From Syntrophaceae bacterium (GTDB lineage Bacteria > Desulfobacterota > Syntrophia > Syntrophales > PHBD01), in NCBI GenBank assembly GCA_013177825.1, contig JABLXX010000007.1, positions 62,001-126,000 of the forward strand: 64,000 nt of DNA, given 5' to 3'. This document shows positions 57,697 through 64,000 of the stretch, in pieces. The notes under the pieces are model-generated. The model worked only from the letters and a program-made list of their open reading frames with translations, had not been told where the DNA came from and searched no databases. A program made the position numbers and the translations under genes. How positions within the stretch are numbered: position 1 is the first letter of the stretch; each line of letters starts with the position of its first letter.

Positions 57697-59364
57697 TTAT
57701 ACGACTTTAAGAACGACAAGGGCGATATCATCGAATTGGGGCCTCCCACCGGCGAACGCAATGACGGCGTCCTGGATTTTCATGATGATCTCCCCGGCGG
57801 ACAAATCCCGGTTTTCCCGAACGACCCGGACCAGCCGGTCGAGGCCGAAGGGCTGGTCGTTTTCGTTGACCGCTTCGGTAACGCCATCGGTGTACAGAAC
57901 CACCAGATCTCCATCCGACAGCGGCAGTCCAATTTCCTGCACATGGATGTCCCTTTTCACCCCCAGGGCAATGCCCCGGGCCTTCAGCCAGCCCGGTTCC
58001 TCCGACCCACTCCGCAGCAGGAGCGGAGGGTTGTGGCCGGCGTTCACATAACGGAGCTTCGGACCCGGCTCGACAACCGTATAAAACAGAGTGACAAACA
58101 TACCGGACGTGGAATCGCGGCAGATCAGTTCGTTGGCCTGCCGGATGGCGTGTGCCAGATCAAGCGTTCCCGTGGCGCTGGCCCGGACGACCGTCCTGGA
58201 CAGCCCCATGAACATGGCCGCCGGCATTCCCTTGCCGGATACGTCGGCGATGACGACCCCCCACAAATCATCCAGAACGGGGATGAAGTCGTAAAAATCA
58301 CCCCCGACTTCCCTCGCCGGAATATTGTTGGCTGCCAGATCAATATTCGGAATACGGGGCGCCCGCTCCGGAATCAGCCGTTGCTGGATTCCCCGGGCGA
58401 TTTCCAGTTCCTTGAGAAGGCCTTCCCGGTCAGCCGTGGTCTGCTTCAGCTCCGACATATGCTCCCGCAGGTCCATGGTCATCCGGTTGAATGCCGCGGC
58501 CAGTTCCTCCATCTCATCCCCTGTCTGCACCTCCACCCGATGGTCAATCTCTCCGCGCCCGATGGCTTTCACGCCACGGATCAGGGAAAGGACGGGCCGG
58601 GTAATCGTGCGGGAGATGAAAACGGCGACGCCGAGGACCACAAGCATCAGGAAAAGAAGGAACGCAAAGAAGTTCCGATAGATATCGTCCAGGGTCTCAT
58701 TGACATGCTCCTTGATCTGATGGGTCGTCGCGTCGATCCGCTTCTTTGTTTCCTTTACCGGGATGGAGAATTCGTCGATATACGTTGTCGCAGCGACCAT
58801 GAACATGGAATCCCGAACGGGCACGATGGACATGAATTTACGCCGGATCCTGCCGTCCAGGTCGGGCCAGTCGTAGTAGCCGCTGTTGGAGGACCCGTCG
58901 AAGGTCTTCTCGAAGATTTTCCAGAAATCGGGAAGTTTGTCCCGCCACTGACGAAGATCGAAGTCAACAACCTCCGGATTGGGGTGAAATCTCATCATCC
59001 CCGTTTCGCGGTCGAAGACCAGAGTATAACCGGTTTTCCCAACGGACTGGACGGCGATTTTCTGAAAATCCGGCCTTTTTCTGAGTTCATCCAGCCGGAT
59101 GCCGGGATGTGCGTCCAGATAGATGCGGCACTGAAGGGCTACATCCGCCGCCTTCTGTGTGATAATGCCTTCTCCAAGTTCTTCCAGGGCCTTGGCGCTG
59201 TCACTGGCGGCCCGGTCCCCCAGGGCTGCACTGCTATCCAGGGCGTAGTTCCCGATCTGCTGGATATCCCCGAATGCGAAATAGCCGAAGATCATCAGAG
59301 AGATCACCGGCAAACCCAGAAAGGCGAGGAGAAGCTTGGTGCGGATGGGTATTTTTAATTTCAC
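57697..59364 (-). CDS. membrane PP2C (SpoIIE-type) phosphatase with HAMP domain
   Basis: This is the signal-input phosphatase of a partner-switching pathway. Of 555 residues, a periplasmic sensing loop (about 30-230, containing the PDFQKIAVQSVGKTGYTLVF Cache-like stretch) lies between two membrane helices. A HAMP (about 255-305) and a C-terminal SpoIIE/PP2C domain (about 330-555) follow. The metal-binding motifs are GGDFYDF, ADVSGKGMPAAMFM and FDDIALVVL. The start is GTG at 59364. It would dephosphorylate the STAS protein encoded upstream (60918-61250). Confidence 0.88.
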   Translation of the reverse strand: MKLKIPIRTKLLLAFLGLPVISLMIFGYFAFGDIQQIGNYALDSSAALGDRAASDSAKALEELGEGIITQKAADVALQCRIYLDAHPGIRLDELRKRPDFQKIAVQSVGKTGYTLVFDRETGMMRFHPNPEVVDFDLRQWRDKLPDFWKIFEKTFDGSSNSGYYDWPDLDGRIRRKFMSIVPVRDSMFMVAATTYIDEFSIPVKETKKRIDATTHQIKEHVNETLDDIYRNFFAFLLFLMLVVLGVAVFISRTITRPVLSLIRGVKAIGRGEIDHRVEVQTGDEMEELAAAFNRMTMDLREHMSELKQTTADREGLLKELEIARGIQQRLIPERAPRIPNIDLAANNIPAREVGGDFYDFIPVLDDLWGVVIADVSGKGMPAAMFMGLSRTVVRASATGTLDLAHAIRQANELICRDSTSGMFVTLFYTVVEPGPKLRYVNAGHNPPLLLRSGSEEPGWLKARGIALGVKRDIHVQEIGLPLSDGDLVVLYTDGVTEAVNENDQPFGLDRLVRVVRENRDLSAGEIIMKIQDAVIAFAGGRPQFDDIALVVLKVV

Positions 59365-59458
59365 CGGTTGCCTGCTCTCGATAATCTCCGTGTCATTCGC
59401 CTTCCGGCGTTCCGGGCCGTGGGATCCATCGACGGGAGGATCCCCCCATGCCGTCTCC

Positions 59459-60409
59459 CTAGATGTTCAGTGTCTTCCAGCGCAACTCACGTTCCAGCCT
59501 GTAAAAGGGCCGTCTCCGGCCGTCGGCTTCCTTTCGAACCACGAATCCGCGGACCATATACCCCCTGGCCAGATAATGCATGAACAGGGCGCGGCAATAA
59601 TCACGAAGACGCTGGGCCTTGGTGCGGTCCTGCTTCAGGATCCTGTCCTGGTTGTAGGGAATTTCCACAAACAGGGGGGTCGTGTTGAGATGAAAGAGGG
59701 TTTTCCCGCCGGGGCACTCCAGCCCGTCCTCGTCCAGGTCAATGGCGTTGACGATGTTCTCTTCCGTCATCTCCGAGGTGTCGTCCAGGGCCGGCAGAAT
59801 GCCCCGCTCGATCCGCTCGCGGACACGGTCGGTCTGGATGAGCCACTCCACGATGAAACGGTCCGTTGAGATGGCCCGGTTGAATTCGTCGCTCGTGAAG
59901 ACGGCGCTGTAATAGTTGAACCCGATCTCCCGCACGATGGCACCCATGCGGTGAATATAGATATAACCGTTCCGCGAGACAAGCGGATCGTAGGTCCAGC
60001 GGATCCGCGAAATACCCCGCTCCTTGGCGCACTCGTAAAGGACGCTGACCAGTTCCTCTCCGATGTTCTTGTCCCGGTAGAGCCGGTCCACGCCCATTCG
60101 GGCCCCGTACCAGAACGGCCCCTTTTTGTCGAAATCGGCAAAGCACACCAGGAATCCGATAGGCCGGTCCTGGGCGTACCAGGAATCCTCCCGGGCCATC
60201 TGCCGCCGCTCCTCCTCCGGGTAAATCCCCTCGTCGAACGCCGTCAGAACGAGCCCGTTGGTCAGGTAGGCCAGTTCGAAATACAGCATCGGTGCGTTCA
60301 CTTCCCGGTACCCTTCCCGGTTCCATACCCTTTTCTCCAGTTCGACCACATCGTTGAGGACCGACTCCCGAAGATATTTCTCCACACGGACCTTCCGCTG
60401 GTCATCCAT
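59459..60409 (-). CDS. GNAT-like protein in the partner-switch module
   Basis: This 316-residue protein's first half resembles GNAT N-acetyltransferases, with GVDRLYRDKNIGEELVSVLY as the acetyl-CoA-type turn and GYIYIHRMGAIVREIGFNYY further on. The C-terminal half (FVEIPYNQDRILKQDRTKAQ) is not recognised. No acceptor substrate can be named. The ATG at 60409 has AAGGAG at 6 bases. It lies 17 bp after the RsbW-like gene and is probably co-transcribed with it. Confidence 0.7.
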   Translation of the reverse strand: MDDQRKVRVEKYLRESVLNDVVELEKRVWNREGYREVNAPMLYFELAYLTNGLVLTAFDEGIYPEEERRQMAREDSWYAQDRPIGFLVCFADFDKKGPFWYGARMGVDRLYRDKNIGEELVSVLYECAKERGISRIRWTYDPLVSRNGYIYIHRMGAIVREIGFNYYSAVFTSDEFNRAISTDRFIVEWLIQTDRVRERIERGILPALDDTSEMTEENIVNAIDLDEDGLECPGGKTLFHLNTTPLFVEIPYNQDRILKQDRTKAQRLRDYCRALFMHYLARGYMVRGFVVRKEADGRRRPFYRLERELRWKTLNI

Positions 60410-60426
60410 GGGTGCTCCTTCCGGGT

Positions 60427-60888
60427 CTACAGGGGTTGACCGGAATGACGGCATCCCGGTTCGCCCGCGAACGGGGCCGGCTTCTCCGGGGAGACGACCA
60501 GAGTCAGGACATTGTGGTCTTTTTCCCGGCGATAGCGAATGTCGTCGATCATCTTCCGAATGAAGTAGATGCCGAGTCCGCCGACTTTACGCCGGCTGAT
60601 TTCCGTGGATAATTCGGGATCGGGAATGGACAGAAGATTGAAGGGAACGCCCTCGTCCTCGATTTCGATGACGAGCTGCCGGTCAGCCGTAACCCGGCAG
60701 CGGACCTCGACATCGCCGGGACGTTCAGGGTAGGCGTATCGAAAAATGTTCACCAGGGCCTCTTCCACCGCTAGCTCAATCTCGCTTGCCCGGTGGGGAT
60801 GGAAGCCCCGCAGGACCAGGCAGTTCGACACAAAAGCCATGAACGGCCGAAGGGAATCCAGTGTTGCAGGTTGTTTCATGGACGGCAT
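60427..60888 (-). CDS. RsbW/SpoIIAB-type anti-sigma serine kinase
   Basis: This 153-residue HATPase_c protein of the RsbW/SpoIIAB/BtrW group binds ATP and phosphorylates a STAS antagonist. The N box EEALVNIFRYAY, G1 IEDEGVPFN and GGLGIYFIRKMIDD are clear. A bound sigma factor or other target is not evident in the window. It lies 30 bp downstream of the STAS gene. Confidence 0.88.
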   Translation of the reverse strand: MPSMKQPATLDSLRPFMAFVSNCLVLRGFHPHRASEIELAVEEALVNIFRYAYPERPGDVEVRCRVTADRQLVIEIEDEGVPFNLLSIPDPELSTEISRRKVGGLGIYFIRKMIDDIRYRREKDHNVLTLVVSPEKPAPFAGEPGCRHSGQPL

Positions 60889-60917
60889 ACAGAATCCGAA
60901 TGCCCGGCAGAAGGCCG

Positions 60918-61250
60918 TCAGCCGGGGTTCAATGCAGCTTCCACCGTATCATAGATCGGGAAAAGAGTATCGAAGCCGGATATCTCAAAGACTTCCCGGA
61001 CAGGTCCTTTCAGATCGGCCAGAAAGATTTCCCCTTTCCCTTCCTCGAGTTGCCTGGCCGCCGCCAGAATGCACTGGAGGCCGGCGCTGCTGATGTACTC
61101 GAGGGCACTGAAGTCGATGACGAAACGGCTCGCTCCCTCTTCCAGGAAACACTCCAGGGCCCGGTCGAAATCCGGAGCACAAAGGGCGTCCATCCGGCCG
61201 CGGACGGAAACAACAACCGTATCTTTTTCCTTGCGGGTGGTGATCTCCAT
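60918..61250 (-). CDS. STAS-domain anti-sigma factor antagonist
   Basis: This 110-residue SpoIIAA/RsbV-type STAS protein carries the regulatory Ser in LEYISSAGLQ (the kinase target in homologues). The fold shows VVVSVRGRMDALCAPDFDRA and RFVIDFSALEYI. The ATG at 61250 has GGGGAGG just upstream. It is first in a leftward STAS - RsbW-like - GNAT-like - SpoIIE-like set. Confidence 0.92.
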   Translation of the reverse strand: MEITTRKEKDTVVVSVRGRMDALCAPDFDRALECFLEEGASRFVIDFSALEYISSAGLQCILAAARQLEEGKGEIFLADLKGPVREVFEISGFDTLFPIYDTVEAALNPG

Positions 61251-61333
61251 GGTTCCTCCCCGTCCTGAAGCCGGAATCAGCCACGGCCCGGCTTCTTGCA
61301 AGGATCAGCTCCGGAACGGCAGCCGGTCCCGAA

Positions 61334-61367
61334 GCCCCCTCTCCCGGACATGCCGGGGGAGGGGGCC
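61334..61367. repeat. GC-rich hairpin between hbd and the STAS gene
   Basis: An inverted repeat GCCCCCTCTCCCGG / CCGGGGGAGGGGGC with one mismatch and a 4-nt loop lies about 35-70 bp after the hbd stop. It lacks a T-run in either direction, so it may be a Rho-independent-like pause site or a processing hairpin rather than a true intrinsic terminator. Confidence 0.5.
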
Positions 61368-61402
61368 GGAATCCCTTCAGGAAACGGCGTGCGGATGCCG
61401 CA

Positions 61403-62260
61403 TTACTTGCTGTAATCGTAAAAACCGCGCCCGCTTTTTCGCCCCATGTATCCGGCGTCGACGTATTTCTTCAAAAGCGGGCAGGGCCGATACTTGGAAT
61501 CGCCGAAGCCCTTGTAAAGGACGTCCATGATGGCCCAGCAGGTATCCAGGCCGATCAGGTCCGCCAGCGCCAGAGGCCCCATGGGGTGGTTCATTCCCAG
61601 GACCATGATGTCGTCGATCGCCTTCGGCTGCCCGACTCCCTCCATCAGGGCATAGACCGCCTCGTTGATCATGGGCATCAGGATGCGGTTGGACACGAAT
61701 CCCGGGAAATCGTTGCATTCCACCGGGACCTTGCCGAACTGTTTGCTCAGGGCCTCGGTGGCGTTATAGGTTTCCTGCGAAGTGGCAAGGCCGCGGATGA
61801 TCTCCACGAGCCGCATGACCGGCACCGGGTTCATGAAATGCATGCCGATAACCAGTTCGGGGCGTTTCGTAGCACCTGCGATCCTGGTGATCGGAATGGA
61901 CGACGTGTTCGTGGCGAGAATGACGCCGGGCTTGCAGATTTCGTCGAGCTTCTTGAAGAGCCCCAGTTTCAGGTCCTCCCGCTCCACGGCCGCCTCCACG
62001 ACAATGTCGGCATCCTTCATATCCTCAACGTTCGTGCTCTTTTTGATCCGGCCGAGGATCTCCGCCTTCTGGTCCGCCGTCAGCTTTTCCTTGGCCACCA
62101 AGCGGTCCAGATTCTTGGAAATGGTTTCATAACCCCTGTTCACGAACGGTTCGGCAATGTCGTTCATGATGACATTCAGGCCGCCCGGAGAGGCTGCGAC
62201 CTGGGCAATTCCGTTTCCCATCTGACCCGCACCCACTACACCGATTGTTTTAATCGTCAT
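61403..62260 (-). CDS. 3-hydroxybutyryl-CoA dehydrogenase
   Basis: This 285-residue NAD(P)-dependent 3-hydroxyacyl-CoA dehydrogenase is of the Hbd/PaaH type. It interconverts acetoacetyl-CoA and 3-hydroxybutyryl-CoA. The Rossmann loop is [14 protein letters not shown], the catalytic His/Glu region is [18 protein letters not shown] and the C-terminal signature includes [20 protein letters not shown]. The RBS AAGGAGGG lies 6-13 bases before the ATG. It is downstream of the thiolase, and the pair can form part of butyrate/crotonate or beta-oxidation chemistry. Confidence 0.93.
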   Translation of the reverse strand: MTIKTIGVVGAGQMGNGIAQVAASPGGLNVIMNDIAEPFVNRGYETISKNLDRLVAKEKLTADQKAEILGRIKKSTNVEDMKDADIVVEAAVEREDLKLGLFKKLDEICKPGVILATNTSSIPITRIAGATKRPELVIGMHFMNPVPVMRLVEIIRGLATSQETYNATEALSKQFGKVPVECNDFPGFVSNRILMPMINEAVYALMEGVGQPKAIDDIMVLGMNHPMGPLALADLIGLDTCWAIMDVLYKGFGDSKYRPCPLLKKYVDAGYMGRKSGRGFYDYSK

Positions 62261-62401
62261 CTCCTACCCTCCTTGTTTTTTCCCTGGAACACGGCAGCCC
62301 CTGAGAAACGGCGAGGCATGAAAACCCCGCTCCTTCCTTTTTCTGCCGTTTCCGGTATGTCGTTGTGGATGGAGAACCGTATCGTACCCCCCGGTTCCCT
62401 T

Positions 62402-63763
62402 TTACTTGTCCACCCGGATCAGCATGGCGTCTCCCTGGGCGTGGCCGGAGCAGATGCCGCAGACGCCGAGGCCGCCACCACGCCGCCTCAGTTCATATCC
62501 GAGGGTCATGAGGATCCGGGCCCCGGTAGCCCCGATGGGATGGCCGTAAGCGATGGCGCTCCCGTTGACGTTGACCTTCTTCATCATGTCTTCCTTGGAC
62601 ATGCCCAGGATGCTCCGGGCACTGACGAGAACGACGGCCGCAAAGGCCTCGTTGATCTCGATCAGATCCACCTGATCGAGCTTCAGATCGTTCTCTTCGA
62701 GGATTTTTTTGATGGAAAGTCCCGGGACGGTGGCGATGTCCTTGGTCGGCTGGGAGACCTCCGCATAACCGAGAATCGTGAAAAGGGGCTTCAAGCCTAG
62801 TTCCTTCGCTTTCTCGGCACTCATGAGCATGCACACGTCTCCGCCGTCGTTCACGCCCGGCGCGTTGCCCGCCGTCACGCTGCCGAGCTGCCCCGTTACG
62901 GTGCTCTTGTGATTGAAGACGGGAGGCAGCTTGGCCAGACCGTCCATGGTCGTACCCGTCCGGGGTCCCTCGTCCTTGTCAAAGACTGCCACGTCTTTCC
63001 CCTTCTTGATCTCCACGGGGAATATCTCGTCATCCAGGCGACCGGCCTTCATGGCCTCCACGGCCCGCATCTGCGAGGTGAACGCCCACTCGTCCTGGTC
63101 CTGTCTCGTGAAACCGAATTCATCGGCCGTCTCCGACCCGTGGATGGCCATGTGGCGATTGTAGAAAGCGTCCCACAGTCCGTCATAGACCATCAGATCG
63201 ACCATGCGTCCGTTGGGAAGTCCCATGCGGCTCCCCCAGCGCATGTCGGGCAGCGAATACGGACAGTTCGACATGCTTTCCTGGCCGCCGGCGACGACAA
63301 TCTCGGCTCGTCCTGTCTGGATCATCTGAACGGCCAGGTCGATCGTCTTGATGCCCGAGGAGCAGACCTTGTTCACGGTGATGGACGGCACGGACTCGGG
63401 CAATCCCGCCAGCAGGGTCGCCTGCCGGCTGGGCACCTGCCCGCATCCGGCGGGTACCACCTGTCCCATGATGACATAGTCGACGTCCTCCGGCTTGACC
63501 TTGCCGCTCACCCGCCGCAGGCACTCCTTGATCGCCAGCGCTCCCAACTGAGGGGCATCGAAGCCCTTGAGGGAGCCTCCGAAAACGCCGTAAGGCGTGC
63601 GGCAGGCCTCTACGCAAACCACCTCCCGGAATCCCTTGAACTGGCCTTTGATCTTTCTCCCCATGCCGGAATAATCGGGTTTCCTCTCGCCGAACCCGGC
63701 TATCTTGGCATCGGCGTAAAACTTTGGTCTGGTTTTATCCAGTTTCTGCGGTACCTTCTCCAT
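62402..63763 (-). CDS. acetyl-CoA acetyltransferase (thiolase) with N-terminal extension
   Basis: Thiolase condenses two acetyl-CoA or cleaves acetoacetyl-CoA. The nucleophile Cys is in NKVCSSGIKT (C134), with YGHPIGATGAR and the C-terminal CGICSGHAQGDA supplying the catalytic His and second Cys. The conserved thiolase core begins only at EVVCVEACRTPYG (about residue 47). The first ~45 residues are an extra basic segment absent from ordinary thiolases. AGGAGG precedes the ATG at 63763. Partner gene: the hbd downstream. Confidence 0.92.
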   Translation of the reverse strand: MEKVPQKLDKTRPKFYADAKIAGFGERKPDYSGMGRKIKGQFKGFREVVCVEACRTPYGVFGGSLKGFDAPQLGALAIKECLRRVSGKVKPEDVDYVIMGQVVPAGCGQVPSRQATLLAGLPESVPSITVNKVCSSGIKTIDLAVQMIQTGRAEIVVAGGQESMSNCPYSLPDMRWGSRMGLPNGRMVDLMVYDGLWDAFYNRHMAIHGSETADEFGFTRQDQDEWAFTSQMRAVEAMKAGRLDDEIFPVEIKKGKDVAVFDKDEGPRTGTTMDGLAKLPPVFNHKSTVTGQLGSVTAGNAPGVNDGGDVCMLMSAEKAKELGLKPLFTILGYAEVSQPTKDIATVPGLSIKKILEENDLKLDQVDLIEINEAFAAVVLVSARSILGMSKEDMMKKVNVNGSAIAYGHPIGATGARILMTLGYELRRRGGGLGVCGICSGHAQGDAMLIRVDK

Positions 63764-63862
63764 CTCGTCCTCCTTTTATTTCCCCCGGACTTGCCCTGTA
63801 CGCTCCACTCCCGTGCAGGTCCGGTTCGTAACTATGTTGGGGAAGGGGGAAAAAGGCGCTTT

Positions 63863-63913
63863 ACCAGTAAAAGACTGGTTCGGATTTTTCTCACAACCCC
63901 GGCAGTTTGTCAA
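63863..63913 (-). promoter_or_regulatory. putative promoter and operator before the thiolase gene
   Basis: On the minus strand TTGACA (plus 63908-63913) with a poor -10 (GAAAAA) lies upstream. A perfect inverted repeat ACCAGT - AAAAG - ACTGGT (63863-63879) lies just downstream of the expected start site. It looks like an operator for a dimeric regulator. Confidence 0.4.
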
Positions 63914-63984
63914 TTGCTTTGGCTCCGGGTGCCGGTTTTCCGTGCCATGACGCGCACAGCGGCTTACACGGCCCCACAAAACGG

Positions 63985-63990
63985 TTGACA
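63985..63990 (+). promoter_or_regulatory. -35-like TTGACA at the right edge
   Basis: TTGACA at 63985-63990; any -10 would lie beyond the window. It may serve a rightward gene outside. Confidence 0.25.
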
Positions 63991-64000
63991 GCCCGTCCGA

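Noticed and set aside
63863-63879. FadR-type operator
   Set aside because: The arms read ACCAGT...ACTGGT, opposite in orientation to the FadR half-sites, and spacing differs.

Overview
The window is GC-rich (only a few intergenic stretches are AT-rich) and densely coding. The gene set fits an anaerobic Deltaproteobacterium/Desulfobacterota close to the syntrophic, sulfate-reducer-like lineages. Pointers are the oxygen-sensitive class III ribonucleotide reductase NrdDG, the complete [FeFe]-hydrogenase maturation set HydEFG, a membrane pyrophosphatase, thiolase plus 3-hydroxyacyl-CoA dehydrogenase, and the gene order ispE - tRNA-Gln - prs - rplY - pth. The taxon is inferred; no rRNA is present.

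Left part (1-12 kb). Three leftward genes (truncated acyltransferase, YjdF-like membrane protein, flavodoxin-like NAD(P)H oxidoreductase) are followed by a 475-bp regulatory gap. A rightward, overlapping sugar operon comes next: an AraFGH-type ABC importer fused in context to the Leloir genes galK-galT-galE. This suggests galactose (or L-arabinose and D-galactose) uptake feeding UDP-sugar metabolism. A large AtuA/DUF4387 fusion follows.

Hydrogenase maturation block (12-19.7 kb). An aspartase homologue and hydF form one unit. A PAS-PAS-PAS-HD-GYP regulator with its own near-consensus promoter comes next, and then the TM1266-type regulator, hydG and hydE. A strong terminator hairpin lies a few bases before the ribosome-binding site of the TM1266-hydG-hydE operon, with competing upstream pairings, so it looks like an attenuator or riboswitch leader. 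No hydrogenase structural gene is in the window.

Envelope and nucleotide block (19.8-36 kb). Two exported helical/OmpA-like proteins sit beside an M48 metalloprotease with TPRs. A GAF-HD-GYP protein, nrdG and nrdD (with a 32-bp-spaced pair of NrdR-like boxes) run leftward. An aminotransferase, an FmdB zinc ribbon, adenylate kinase, a lipoprotein, LepA and HemW follow.

Signalling block (34.4-40.6 kb). A class I adenylate cyclase-like protein, a DUF3391-type HD-GYP protein and a hybrid histidine kinase with a V4R-like N-terminus lie together in a somewhat more AT-rich stretch.

Housekeeping block (40.9-56.5 kb, mostly leftward). It holds hppA, pth, rplY, prs, tRNA-Gln, ispE, a DUF1844 gene, htpX, clpB and a DacZ-like diadenylate cyclase. 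The cyclase is divergent from a TTG-initiated rpoH. Then come dnaB, rplI, a DUF2232 gene, rpsR and rpsF.

Right part (56.6-64 kb). An HD-domain protein precedes a partner-switching module (SpoIIE-type phosphatase, GNAT-like protein, RsbW-like kinase, STAS antagonist), then 3-hydroxybutyryl-CoA dehydrogenase and a thiolase with an N-terminal extension. Three HD-GYP proteins, a c-di-AMP synthase, a class I cyclase and a phosphatase cascade in 64 kb make nucleotide and phospho-signalling the dominant theme. No CRISPR array, insertion sequence or phage gene was seen.
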